A DNA stretch of 64,000 nt from Veillonella seminalis (GTDB lineage: Bacteria > Bacillota > Negativicutes > Veillonellales > Veillonellaceae): the NCBI RefSeq assembly GCF_003992065.1, contig NZ_RQUZ01000004.1, forward strand, positions 62,001-126,000, given 5' to 3'. How positions within the stretch are numbered: the first letter of the stretch is position 1; each line of letters begins with the position of its first letter. The notes below the pieces were generated by a model that worked only from the letters and a program-made list of their open reading frames with translations, was not told where the DNA came from and did no database searches. Below are positions 1 to 7,202 of this stretch, piece after piece. The position numbers and the translations under genes were made by a program.

Positions 1-429
1 CGCTTCATCAAAGAAGGGATAGGCACGGTGGATTGCCCGCTTCAGTTCTGCATAGTGCTGTTCATCCGTGATATCCGGAATCCCGAAATAGGCATGGAAG
101 CGTGGTCTGGCACACTTGCCGTCCTTGGGTTTCATGTGATTCCTTGACGGCACGATGGCCACCGAGACTTTTGGCAGCATGGCCAGGAGGTTTTCCATGG
201 TAATCCAGTCAGCAGGATTCTCCGAGTGAGTGTTGTCACAATCCATGACCAGGACGTCGGCGGAGAGAAAATTCTCCCGCTTCCGATAACAATCTTCGAA
301 GGCTACGCAGACATGATCGAAGGCGGCTGCCGCCTTCAGGTCCTCGGCACAGCTGATTTTCTGCTGCCTGGGATAGCGGCAATTCGCTTCCACGCCAGCA
401 AAGTCTGACCTATAAAGTGTAAAATCCAT
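1..429 (-). CDS. phage/plasmid AEP-type primase, N-terminal part (cut by window edge)
   Basis: The visible 143 residues are the start of a replication primase of the kind found in Firmicutes prophages, which makes primers for element DNA replication. A hydrophobic strand followed by MDCDN (residues 62-66) resembles the metal-binding DxD motif of archaeo-eukaryotic primases. SRNH (95-98) and RFHAYF (110-115) resemble the later His-containing motif. It starts one base downstream of the DUF4406 stop and is the last visible gene of the minus-strand phage module. The C-terminal helicase or primase domains would lie beyond base 1, so the full architecture is unknown. Family assignment rests on motif resemblance and context. 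Confidence 0.65.
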   Translation of the reverse strand, partial: MDFTLYRSDFAGVEANCRYPRQQKISCAEDLKAAAAFDHVCVAFEDCYRKRENFLSADVLVMDCDNTHSENPADWITMENLLAMLPKVSVAIVPSRNHMKPKDGKCARPRFHAYFGIPDITDEQHYAELKRAIHRAYPFFDEA

Positions 430-430
430 C

Positions 431-829
431 TTATTTCACCTCGTTAATATACCGAATTGGTTTTCCTTTTCTTTGGGCGTACTGGATTTCTTTTTCCATT
501 CCCGCCGAAATCACATCGCCAAAGACCCAGAGTTCGACGCAACGGGACAATAGTGCAATATCCATAAAGAGTGCCAGTTCCCGTTCCGATTCTTCGTCGA
601 GGAACTGCGGTAGATACAGATGCGGTGCCAGAGGGATATATCCCTGGTCTACCGTATAGCGGCAGTAGGCACAGGCTTTCCGGATATTTTCTTCCACATC
701 CCCGGCATAGGGCGAACACACGTACACAACAGGCATGAACGGGAACCTTTGTGGTTCCACGTTCCTGATTGCCTGATACGCTGTCGGGTCCGGATAGTAC
801 TCTGCATTACGTTTCGGATTGTTTTCCAT
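431..829 (-). CDS. DUF4406 / nucleoside deoxyribosyltransferase-like phage protein
   Basis: A 132-residue protein. The VVYVCSPYAG strand near residue 35, the mid-protein LAPHLYLPQFLD, and the closing GMEKEIQYAQRKGKPIRYI match DUF4406 proteins, which have the nucleoside 2-deoxyribosyltransferase fold and are common in phage replication modules. The substrate is not known. The ATG at 829 was chosen because a GGAGGGG stretch lies about 13 bases upstream and the conserved domain begins soon after. A longer reading to 910 would overlap the upstream gene extensively. It overlaps the preceding zinc protein by 23 bases. Confidence 0.7.
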   Translation of the reverse strand: MENNPKRNAEYYPDPTAYQAIRNVEPQRFPFMPVVYVCSPYAGDVEENIRKACAYCRYTVDQGYIPLAPHLYLPQFLDEESERELALFMDIALLSRCVELWVFGDVISAGMEKEIQYAQRKGKPIRYINEVK

Positions 830-1028
830 GCAGTTCCATCCACCCCTCCGCACATTCATCGCACAATACTGCCGTTCCCACCAGGTCAGCGTCACTGTCT
901 GACAGGACATCCTTCAGATTGACAGGTACTTCCCTGCCACAGACCGGGCAACGGCAGAAAACGTTTTCGTCATTGATTTCGACCGTCACATCGACACCAT
1001 CCTTAAGTGGTTCTTTTACGTAAAACAT
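807..1028 (-). CDS. small phage protein with two CxxC pairs (probable zinc ribbon)
   Basis: A 73-residue protein with CPVC near residues 28-31 and CDEC near residues 56-59, the arrangement of a single structural zinc site. Most of the remainder is acidic. It starts three bases after the Rha-family gene stop, with a GGAAGGATG ribosome site inside the end of that gene, and it runs into the DUF4406 gene. It is therefore translated as part of the phage operon. No catalytic residues are apparent. A role as a small nucleic-acid or protein-binding factor is inference from the Cys pairs only. Confidence 0.6.
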   Translation of the reverse strand: MFYVKEPLKDGVDVTVEINDENVFCRCPVCGREVPVNLKDVLSDSDADLVGTAVLCDECAEGWMELHGKQSET

Positions 1029-1031
1029 GTT

Positions 1032-1694
1032 TCATCCTTCCAGTTCCGTCTTGTAATAGGTCATGAGCATCTGCTTGCGCTGCTGGAAATCCGGGCAGGA
1101 ATACAGCAGGCCGTAATCCAGGTGCTGCAGCCGGTCCAGAGCATGGATCTGCTGTGCAGTCAGATAAGGCCGGATGCTCTGCCCTTTTTCGATGCCGTTG
1201 GCCAGCCGGAACTGCTTGGCAGACATCCCCAGCACGATGCGGTTCAACATGTCACATTCATTGCTGAAGTGGTACGGCTTCGGACTTTCATGCAGGCGGC
1301 AGATCATGTCCGTCAGCATCGGGAATTCCTGCCGGGCAGACAGGAGCGACCGGATGCACTGCTCCATCTCATTGAAGCGATGGATATAGAGTTCCTTGAA
1401 ATGCATCGCCTTCGAGCCTGTGTAGCCCATGACCAGCATGGTGAACCCATCGCGGGTCAGTAGGTAACGTGGCAGTTTTCTTCCCCTGGCATCACGATAT
1501 GTATTGCCCTCAAAATTGAGTGCAATGAATTCTGGGCTTAATCCAGAATTGGATGCAGTGATTCGTCCGATATCACGCAGAACGTTATAATGCTGTTTTT
1601 CAAAAGTCGCTGCAACAAACAGGCTGTCGACCCTTGGTACACCTCTCTGATCAGCAAACACGCCAAATTCATCTTCCGGAATCAAAAACTTCAT
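1032..1694 (-). CDS. Rha-family phage regulatory protein
   Basis: A 220-residue protein. Residues about 10-110 carry the Rha signature: DSLFVAATFEKQHYNVLRDI, then the YRDARGRKLPRYLLTRDGF segment and the GYTGSKAMHFKELYIHRFNEME helix. Rha proteins interfere with phage growth in integration-host-factor mutants and usually act as DNA-binding regulators. The C-terminal half (about 120-220) looks like an accessory antirepressor-type domain. ATG 1694 is favoured over an upstream start because AAAGGCGGGA precedes it. It has its own 90-base upstream gap containing one copy of the two-box phage element, so it may begin a separate transcript. Confidence 0.8.
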   Translation of the reverse strand: MKFLIPEDEFGVFADQRGVPRVDSLFVAATFEKQHYNVLRDIGRITASNSGLSPEFIALNFEGNTYRDARGRKLPRYLLTRDGFTMLVMGYTGSKAMHFKELYIHRFNEMEQCIRSLLSARQEFPMLTDMICRLHESPKPYHFSNECDMLNRIVLGMSAKQFRLANGIEKGQSIRPYLTAQQIHALDRLQHLDYGLLYSCPDFQQRKQMLMTYYKTELEG

Positions 1695-1744
1695 AGCGAA
1701 TCCCGCCTTTCTTAAAATAAACATCCGAGGAAATTCCCTCTGAT

Positions 1745-1778
1745 AGTGAAAGGACAGGAATCACTATGTTAAGTACCG
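1745..1778 (-). promoter_or_regulatory. two-box phage promoter-like element, copy 2
   Basis: Reading the minus strand: CGGTACTTAAC (1778-1768), a 10-bp variable spacer, then CTGTCCTTTCACT (1757-1745). The same two boxes with the same 10-bp spacer occur at 6234-6267. This copy lies in the gap between the DNA polymerase stop and the Rha gene, 51 bases before its ATG. Read as a promoter, CTTAAC would be the -35 and TTTCAC the -10, 16 bp apart. It could instead be an operator. Confidence 0.55.
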
Positions 1779-1783
1779 GGAAA

Positions 1784-3772
1784 TCAATCTTTTTTATAAA
1801 ATTCGCACTCATACCCGTCTGCCCGGAGCAATAGCCCTTCAGCCCACGACGGCGTCCGGCCCATCTGCTCACAGATGGCATCGACGCTAGTGTCTTTGGG
1901 ACACTCGATAATCAGTTCATCATGGACATGGCCGACGATGGCGCAGCATCGCAGCGTCTGCATGGCATAGCAGAGGATGTCCCGGCTGATGCCCTGGACG
2001 ATGTTCTCCACGAACTTCGGGCCATAGCTTTCGAGCCGTTCCCACTTCTTCGTTGCGCCGATGCCTTCATAGGTGACGGATTCCCCACCGAAGCGGTTCT
2101 CGCCTATCCGGGGCTTTACGTAGGAAAGCCGCCGTCCACTGGGGAGCTGTATGAACAGCATGCCGCTCTGATACAGAAAGCGGATGCAGCCAGTCCGCAT
2201 GGGGATACGTTCCTTGATGGCTGTCTTCACGGCGGCGTCCACCTGCCACCAGAAATCGACGATGTGCAGATTGGCCGACCGCCAGGACTGCACCAGAGGA
2301 TACAGCTCATCTTCCGAAAGTCCCATGTCCAGGGCACCCATGGCCTTCAGCGCTCCTACGGAGCCGCCATAGCCAAGGGCCAGTTCTGCGATTTTCCCTT
2401 TCTGCCTGAGATGCCCGTTGACACCATGCTTTTCCACGGGAACGCCGAACATGGAGCTGGCCGAGGCGCAGTAAATGTCGCCGTTCCTGGCAAAGACATC
2501 CGAACGCCATGTTTCTCCTGCCAGCCATGAAAGCACCCTGGCTTCAATGGCCGAAAAGTCAGATACCACAAACTTCAGCCCCTGCCGTGGTACAAAGGCG
2601 GTGCGAATGAGCTGGGAAAGGACATCGGGGATGGAATCATACAGGAGTTCCAGGGCTTCATAATTTCCCTGGCGTACCAGTTCCCTGGCTTCCGAGAGGT
2701 CCGGCAGATGATTCTGGGGCAGATTCTGCAGCTGGATGTGCCGGCCGGCAAACCGCCCGGTCCGGTTGGCTCCATAGAATTGGAACATGCCTCTGGCCCG
2801 GCTATCCTCGCAGGCCGTCATTTCCATGGCCTGGTATTTTTTGACCGAGGCTTTGGCCAGCTTCTGCCGGAGCAGCAGTACACTGCGCAGCGGTTCTTCT
2901 GCCGTCTTCAGCAGTTCCTGCACCTGCTTCTTTCCCAAAGAATCGGTCTTCATCCCATGCTGTTCCAGCCAGCCGATCATCTGGATAACGGAGTTCGGAT
3001 TCTCCAGGCCCGTCTTTCCCTTCAGTACAGCCATCAGGCTGTCCCGGCTGCGGGCATCGATGACGATGGCATTTTCAGCCAGCGTCCGGTCAATGGCGAT
3101 GCCCCGGTCGTTGATTTCCTGGTCGAGATGATATTCATCCCATATCGGTTCCGGTACGGGATACTTCTTCAGCCGCTCTTGGATAGCCATTTCCACTTCC
3201 ACATCCCGTTTGTTGTAGGACTTGAACAAGATCCATTTGTCTAAATCATGCTGAGGAAGGTTCCTCGTCCTGCCGCCGTTCGACTTGGTTTCCTTGCAGG
3301 GAACACAGAAATAGCGGATCAGGTCTTTGCCTTCCTTCATCTTCTGGCTGTCCAGCCTCAGCACGGCCCCCACGCCTTCCAGAGAAAGGGGCAGCCCCAT
3401 GTAAGCCGACCAGATCATGGAACATTTCCATCCTGCCGAATTGAGGAATCTGGCACAATCCCGGGAAAGCGGATGATGGTCATGGAACGGATCCAGGCTC
3501 ATCCCCAGGTCACGCAGATACCGTGACAGGCAGACCCGTTCGAAGCTGGCATTGAACGCCCACTTGGTAACGGATTCATCGGTCAGGGCATCCAGGATAG
3601 CATCCGGGATGCGCTCTCCCTGCGTCAAGTCAACGACCTGTACCTCGCCGCCGTCCACAGCATACCCGAAGAGGAGGATTTCAAAGGCTGGCGATTCTGC
3701 GTATTTGTACACGCCGCATTTCGCCAGATTGACATCGCTGAATGTCTCAATATCGATACTGATTGTTTTCAT
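1784..3772 (-). CDS. phage family-A DNA polymerase (PolA-like, 3'-5' exonuclease plus polymerase)
   Basis: A 662-residue replicative polymerase of the phage module. The N-terminus has the exonuclease I motif IDIETFSD (residues 5-12). The C-terminal half holds polymerase motif A (VVSDFSAIEARVLSWLAG, near 410), motif B (RQKGKIAELALGYGG, near 460) and motif C (HVHDELIIE, near 620), plus the TGRFAG template-binding segment before motif A. There is no 5'-3' exonuclease domain, as usual for phage enzymes of this size. ATG 3772 is preceded by GAGGTGAAG; the ten upstream in-frame codons are not needed. It follows the small membrane protein and closes the early replication block. All catalytic carboxylates expected for the family are visible. 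Confidence 0.92.
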   Translation of the reverse strand: MKTISIDIETFSDVNLAKCGVYKYAESPAFEILLFGYAVDGGEVQVVDLTQGERIPDAILDALTDESVTKWAFNASFERVCLSRYLRDLGMSLDPFHDHHPLSRDCARFLNSAGWKCSMIWSAYMGLPLSLEGVGAVLRLDSQKMKEGKDLIRYFCVPCKETKSNGGRTRNLPQHDLDKWILFKSYNKRDVEVEMAIQERLKKYPVPEPIWDEYHLDQEINDRGIAIDRTLAENAIVIDARSRDSLMAVLKGKTGLENPNSVIQMIGWLEQHGMKTDSLGKKQVQELLKTAEEPLRSVLLLRQKLAKASVKKYQAMEMTACEDSRARGMFQFYGANRTGRFAGRHIQLQNLPQNHLPDLSEARELVRQGNYEALELLYDSIPDVLSQLIRTAFVPRQGLKFVVSDFSAIEARVLSWLAGETWRSDVFARNGDIYCASASSMFGVPVEKHGVNGHLRQKGKIAELALGYGGSVGALKAMGALDMGLSEDELYPLVQSWRSANLHIVDFWWQVDAAVKTAIKERIPMRTGCIRFLYQSGMLFIQLPSGRRLSYVKPRIGENRFGGESVTYEGIGATKKWERLESYGPKFVENIVQGISRDILCYAMQTLRCCAIVGHVHDELIIECPKDTSVDAICEQMGRTPSWAEGLLLRADGYECEFYKKD

Positions 3773-3827
3773 ACTCTTCACCTCGAAAAAGCGGCGAGGC
3801 ACAAGGCCCCGCCGCCGCTATTCACTA

Positions 3828-4016
3828 CTACTTGTTCCGGAAGGATTCCATCTGCTTGCGATGATATTCTTCTTCCCGGTGCCGGGCCATTTCTTCATCC
3901 CGCTGGTCTTTTTTGATATCCGTATAAATCATAGACACGAAGAATCCACAAGCGCACAGCGCAAGCAGGCAGTACAGGCACTCCAGAATCAGCTTCATTA
4001 GTGTTTCCATCATCAC
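3828..4016 (-). CDS. small single-span membrane protein of the phage module
   Basis: A 62-residue protein. One hydrophobic segment (about residues 7-30, rich in Leu, Cys, Ala and Phe) is followed by a strongly charged tail (DIKKDQRDEEMARHREEEYHRK), so it should sit in the inner membrane with a cytoplasmic charged helix. The start at 4016 is supported by GGAGGCGTG just upstream and lies six bases from the DUF2815 stop, so it is co-transcribed. No family was recognised. Similar short proteins often occupy this position between single-strand binding and polymerase genes in phages. Confidence 0.55.
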   Translation of the reverse strand: MMMETLMKLILECLYCLLALCACGFFVSMIYTDIKKDQRDEEMARHREEEYHRKQMESFRNK

Positions 4017-4022
4017 GCCTCC

Positions 4023-4589
4023 TTATGCCAGGAAATCATCATCGTCAGCTGTAGCAAAATCATCTTCTGCACGGGATTTGCCACCGAGGGGTTCGCCATC
4101 ACGGATTTTCTGCAGATTGTTCAGTCCGCAGGCAATGCCTTTATTGCCGTTGCTGTTAAATGCATAGAAGTTGATGGACGCACGGCCATAGACGCCGGAG
4201 TATACTTCAGAGCGTTCCAGGATATGCTGGCAGTCGGCATCGACGATGCCCGGCTTGGTCGCCGAGTTGGCATTGACGAAGAAGCTGTCTTTATAGGCAT
4301 CATCGCCCGGGCGTTCCAGGTCACCGTCACGGAGCGGCGTCTTGATGGCTTCGAGAGCCGGTACAGCGCGGCCATTGCCCTTGAGCTTGCTTTCGCCTTC
4401 TTCGTAGGCAGCCTTGATGGCGGCGCGGATTTTTTCTACGGTCTTCGTATCCGACTTGGGGATGATCAGGCTGACGCTGTACTTTGGCGTACCGCCATTG
4501 ATGGACTTCGGTTCCCAGACGTTGGCATAAGACCATCTGGTGTTGACTCCGGTAATCACTTTGCACGGATTGACATAATGCTTGGACAT
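4023..4589 (-). CDS. DUF2815 single-stranded-DNA-binding-like phage protein
   Basis: A 188-residue protein matching the DUF2815 family, whose members have an OB fold similar to T7 gp2.5 and are thought to coat single-stranded DNA in phage replication. Supporting segments are the N-terminal VITGVNTRWSYANVWEP, the central SLIIPKSDTKTVEKIRAAIKAAY, the VYSGVYGRASINFYAFN strand, and an acidic C-terminal tail ending in DDDDFLA, as in many SSB-like proteins. ATG 4589 has AAGGAGGAAC upstream. It lies directly after the DUF2800 gene and before the polymerase, the order usual in Firmicutes phages. Confidence 0.85.
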   Translation of the reverse strand: MSKHYVNPCKVITGVNTRWSYANVWEPKSINGGTPKYSVSLIIPKSDTKTVEKIRAAIKAAYEEGESKLKGNGRAVPALEAIKTPLRDGDLERPGDDAYKDSFFVNANSATKPGIVDADCQHILERSEVYSGVYGRASINFYAFNSNGNKGIACGLNNLQKIRDGEPLGGKSRAEDDFATADDDDFLA

Positions 4590-4602
4590 AACAAGTTCCT
4601 CC

Positions 4603-5730
4603 TTATTTTTCATCATTGAATTCATCTGCCGCGGTGTACATGGCCGGACGCTTATCCGATGCCGGCACCAGGACTGGCTTGCCCTGCGGCTTTTCCACTA
4701 AATCTGACAGCAGTTCTTCGAACCGCTTCTTGCCGAGCTGTTTCGTCATCGCCGTGATGCCGAGCAGCTTCTTTTCATACGGGTTGAACCCTGCCTTTTC
4801 TACAGCTTCTGCTACCGCTTCTTCATTTACGTAGCGGCGGTTCGACCGGCCTTCGACCAGTTTCCATCCGTCCCACTGCTTGCCGGAAAGAGCCTGCTGC
4901 AAAGCATATTCCTTGACATCCCCGGCCCAGTTCACCAGTTCATCGGCCCTCTCCAGGACGGCTTCGATTTCTTCATCCTGCAGCGTGGACGGGACGGCGA
5001 AATCATACCGGGCCAGTTCCAGATTGTACTCGGCCCGCTTGCGGCAGGTTGCCTTGATCTTGCAGAAGCGGCAGTGGTCACCGGCTTTATATTCGCCCTC
5101 ACCTTTCGCCGCCAGTTCTGCCGCAGGCTTCAGCACCGTTTCGGCCCACTGGAGCAGTTCTTCCTTGCTCATGGTGCAGGTGCTGACGTTGTCCCGGCGG
5201 GGCTGGAAGATCGTCATGGACACCTGGCGGATATCATAGATGCCATCAAACAGGTTCAGCGCACCGAGGGCATAGCACATCATCTGCGGATTCTTCTCGG
5301 AATCCACCAGGACTCCCAAGCCATGCTTGTAATCGATGACTGTCAGGGTATCGTCGGCTACGATGAGGCAGTCGCCTGTTCCAAACCCGCCTGGCACCCA
5401 CTGGGAAAAGTCCAGCCGCTGTTCGATCATGATCAGCGGGTCCTTGCAGGATGCTTTGGCTGTGGCCAGGCATTCCATGACAAACTGCGCGTATTCATCA
5501 GTGCATTCCGCCATCTCCTCATCAAAGAACGTGAGTCCCTTCGTCGGGTTTTCCAGTTTCTGGCCCAAGGCCGTCTTCACCTTGAATTCACAGAGCGTAT
5601 GGGCATCCGTCCCCTGCCGGGCGAATTCACTGGAGGTATCCGGCAGCTTGGCACATTCCTTTGCAGATGGTGGGCAGGCCAGCCAGCGGTAGCAGGAAGA
5701 TGCGGACAGCACCGCGTGTTTATCCGGCAT
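4603..5730 (-). CDS. DUF2800 family protein, RecB/Cas4-like nuclease
   Basis: A 375-residue protein of the DUF2800 family, a PD-(D/E)xK nuclease relative found beside DUF2815 in many prophages. It opens with LSASSCYRWLACPPSAK. Residues around 95-135 contain IMIEQRLDF then GTGDCLIVADDTLTVIDYKHG, where the GxxD and the (V/I)DYK elements form the PD-(D/E)xK catalytic site. Cysteines in HCRFCKIKATCRKRAEY (about 220-235) resemble the Cas4/AddB iron-sulfur cluster signature. It probably processes recombination or replication intermediates. ATG 5730 follows GGAGGTGA and overlaps the upstream gene by 11 bases. Confidence 0.85.
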   Translation of the reverse strand: MPDKHAVLSASSCYRWLACPPSAKECAKLPDTSSEFARQGTDAHTLCEFKVKTALGQKLENPTKGLTFFDEEMAECTDEYAQFVMECLATAKASCKDPLIMIEQRLDFSQWVPGGFGTGDCLIVADDTLTVIDYKHGLGVLVDSEKNPQMMCYALGALNLFDGIYDIRQVSMTIFQPRRDNVSTCTMSKEELLQWAETVLKPAAELAAKGEGEYKAGDHCRFCKIKATCRKRAEYNLELARYDFAVPSTLQDEEIEAVLERADELVNWAGDVKEYALQQALSGKQWDGWKLVEGRSNRRYVNEEAVAEAVEKAGFNPYEKKLLGITAMTKQLGKKRFEELLSDLVEKPQGKPVLVPASDKRPAMYTAADEFNDEK

Positions 5731-6031
5731 GTCCAATCACCTCCAGTTCCTTCAGGAAGGCTTCGTACTGCGCCGCATCAATGCCGGAGAGCTTGTCCGC
5801 CCCGTACTTCTGAATAAGGCTGCGGACTTCTTCCGTGAATCCCTTGCGGGCCTTGTCGGCAGCGACTTTGCGGACATCTTCCAGTGCCAGCGGCTTTTCC
5901 GCTTTTTTTGATTTCGCTTCCGAAGCTGTCGGATTATCTTCTTTCACCGCCATGACTTCGGAAATCTTCAGCAGCGCCTTGCCGCAATCGCCCAGGGCTG
6001 CTGCCAGTTTCTGCAGTTCATCGTTTTTCAT
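5720..6031 (-). CDS. conserved small phage protein upstream of DUF2800
   Basis: A 103-residue protein. An N-terminal amphipathic helix (LQKLAAALGDCGKALLKISEVM), a charged linker of Lys, Ala and Glu, and a C-terminal helical domain (LEDVRKVAADKARKGFTEEVRSLIQKYGADKLSGI) are visible. The C-terminal pattern is shared by short proteins next to DUF2800 in Firmicutes phages, and I know of no established function for them. It overlaps both the preceding 56-codon gene and the following DUF2800 gene, so it is tightly coupled. A role in recombination or replication is inferred from position only. Confidence 0.7.
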   Translation of the reverse strand: MKNDELQKLAAALGDCGKALLKISEVMAVKEDNPTASEAKSKKAEKPLALEDVRKVAADKARKGFTEEVRSLIQKYGADKLSGIDAAQYEAFLKELEVIGHAG

Positions 6032-6188
6032 GTGGATTGACTCCTTTCACATGTCTTTGCATTGATAAGAGATAGATGTTCCTGGCAATACTGCGGGTCG
6101 TGACGCTGATGGACATCAGCACCGCCGCCAGTTCCCGGTCCAGCTTTTGCTGCTGAGCCAGTTTTTCAGGTGTCTGTGTGTACATCAT
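6018..6188 (-). CDS. very small phage ORF (56 codons), first gene of the replication transcript
   Basis: Begins MMYTQTPEKLAQQQKLDREL and continues through VLMSISVTTRSIARNIYLLS, a basic helical protein that closes 14 bases inside the next gene. AAGGAGGAACTCAAG directly precedes the ATG, which is as good a ribosome site as any in the region. One copy of the two-box phage element ends 46 bases upstream, and the terminator of the sigma-like gene lies just before that. This supports it as the first gene of a new transcript. No family was recognised. Confidence 0.6.
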   Translation of the reverse strand: MMYTQTPEKLAQQQKLDRELAAVLMSISVTTRSIARNIYLLSMQRHVKGVNPHEKR

Positions 6189-6233
6189 CTTGAGTTCCTC
6201 CTTCCTGAATGGCTTCTTCGTTCGCCCTTCACC

Positions 6234-6267
6234 AGTAATAGGACAGCCGCGTCATCGTTAAGTACCG
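6234..6267 (-). promoter_or_regulatory. two-box phage promoter-like element, copy 1
   Basis: On the minus strand: CGGTACTTAAC (6267-6257), ten variable bases, then CTGTCCTATTACT (6246-6234). The boxes and the spacer length match the copy at 1745-1778. It lies between the terminator of the sigma-like gene and the 56-codon ORF, 46 bases before that start codon. As a promoter the hexamers would be CTTAAC and TATTAC, 16 bp apart. Confidence 0.6.
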
Positions 6268-6273
6268 ATTCCG

Positions 6274-6307
6274 AAAAAAATCCGGCCACATTTTTTGTGA
6301 CCGGATC
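6274..6307 (-). terminator. rho-independent terminator after the sigma-like gene
   Basis: Nine-base arms (GTGACCGGA at 6297-6305 in plus reading, with TCCGGCCAC at 6281-6289, one wobble pair) are followed on the minus strand by seven T. A shorter T run on the other side could make it work weakly in both directions. Confidence 0.8.
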
Positions 6308-6316
6308 TTTTTCTTC

Positions 6317-6817
6317 TTAACGGAAGTCTTTGAGATGTTCCTTCAGGAGTGCATACAGCTTGTGTTTGCGCTTATTCACCGCTTTCTGGCTCAAGCCGAC
6401 GGCCTTCCCGGTTGCCGCTTCGCTGGCACCGTCGGCAATCATCAGTAAGATGGTCCGGTCGATATCCTGCAAGGCCGCCAGTTCATGGCGCAGTGCTGCC
6501 AGCAACTCTTTCTTCACGACTTCTTCCTCTAAGTTGAAGTCATCAGGCACCTCCAGCTCGTAGTCATCCCGCACTTTGTCCGCCGATACTTCATCGGCAC
6601 CATGCCGCTGCTGGCGCTTATCTTCCCGCCAGAGCGGACGCATGTATTCACGATACTGTTCTTCAGTTGCCGGAATCAGGACAGTACGAACCTTACGGCA
6701 GCCGATTTTTGACCAGCGGACTTCACAGTCCTTGTATTCCTCGGTGATGACGGTTTCTGGAGTGCGTTCCAGAGGAATGTAGTATTGCTTCTGTTTGTTT
6801 GTCTGTAGATTGGCCAT
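6317..6817 (-). CDS. phage sigma-70-like / region-4-type HTH protein
   Basis: A 166-residue protein. The C-terminal about 60 residues (AALQDIDRTILLMIADGASEAATGKAVGLSQKAVNKRKHKLYALLKE) form a sigma region-4 helix-turn-helix: a helix starting near the conserved acidic run, a turn, and a Lys/Arg-rich recognition helix. The N-terminal half (EYKDCEVRWSKIGCRKV, then many charged residues) does not look like full sigma region 2. ATG 6817 is supported by AAGGAGATCGCGC. Phage proteins of this shape commonly switch on later genes. Two copies of a paired-box element in front of other operons in this module are plausible targets. It has its own terminator, so it forms a separate transcript. Confidence 0.7.
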   Translation of the reverse strand: MANLQTNKQKQYYIPLERTPETVITEEYKDCEVRWSKIGCRKVRTVLIPATEEQYREYMRPLWREDKRQQRHGADEVSADKVRDDYELEVPDDFNLEEEVVKKELLAALRHELAALQDIDRTILLMIADGASEAATGKAVGLSQKAVNKRKHKLYALLKEHLKDFR

Positions 6818-6827
6818 GCGCGATCTC

Positions 6828-6844
6828 CTTCGCATAATGCGAAG
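6828..6844 (-). promoter_or_regulatory. 17-bp perfect palindrome overlapping the sigma-like gene's ribosome site
   Basis: CTTCGCAT-A-ATGCGAAG is a perfect dyad whose minus-strand right arm runs into the GGAG ribosome site, 11 bases before the ATG. It could be a DNA operator, or an RNA hairpin that hides the ribosome site. The sequence alone does not decide. Confidence 0.5.
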
Positions 6845-7202
6845 CGAGAATCCACGCAGGCAGCCTGTCGAAATTGACCATAAGATGCATCCTCGCTTCT
6901 ATGGCCAACCATCCCAGTAGGCTGACGTGATTAACTTTCCAGACCGTCTCTCGGCTCTGGGCACACCCGCGTCCGGGAGTGAACGTTGAGACGGAAATTT
7001 CATTCAAATGTCTTTATAAGCTCATCTATTTCCCCAAGGTATGATAAAATATAAGTAATTCATGGTGTTTCCTTGGTTGTCCAGATGCTTGCTCATTGGT
7101 TCTGCCTTAATTCTAGCAATTCCCTCTCGTCAAAAATCGGACTGGATGGACAGCCTCGGACAATTTCGGACAGCATCAATCGGTTAAAGGGAGGTATATG
7201 AT
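6845..7202. other. 358-base gap: phage leader hairpin, composition boundary and GGAC array
   Basis: Bases 6845 to about 7010 are GC-rich. They hold a nested inverted repeat (CCGTCTC at 6944-6950 with GAGACGG at 6988-6994, and CCCG/CGGG inside it at 6966-6977), which would be in the leader of the sigma-like transcript. Around 7015 the base composition switches to AT-rich, marking the edge of the phage module. Four GGAC cores at 7139, 7148, 7158 and 7168 are spaced 9-10 bp apart just before the next plus-strand gene. TGATAAAAT near 7045 could be a plus-strand -10. No clear attachment site was seen. Confidence 0.45.

Noticed and set aside
1922-2530. Long plus-strand frames opposite the phage DNA polymerase and its neighbours
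   Set aside because: High GC of the phage module makes stop-free antisense frames. The minus-strand genes have complete motifs and ribosome sites.
6723-7007. A 94-codon minus-strand frame over the sigma-gene leader (MNEISVSTFTPGRG...)
   Set aside because: No ribosome site before the start, no recognisable pattern, and it runs out of frame through a real gene with a strong start of its own. Kept only as a leader region.
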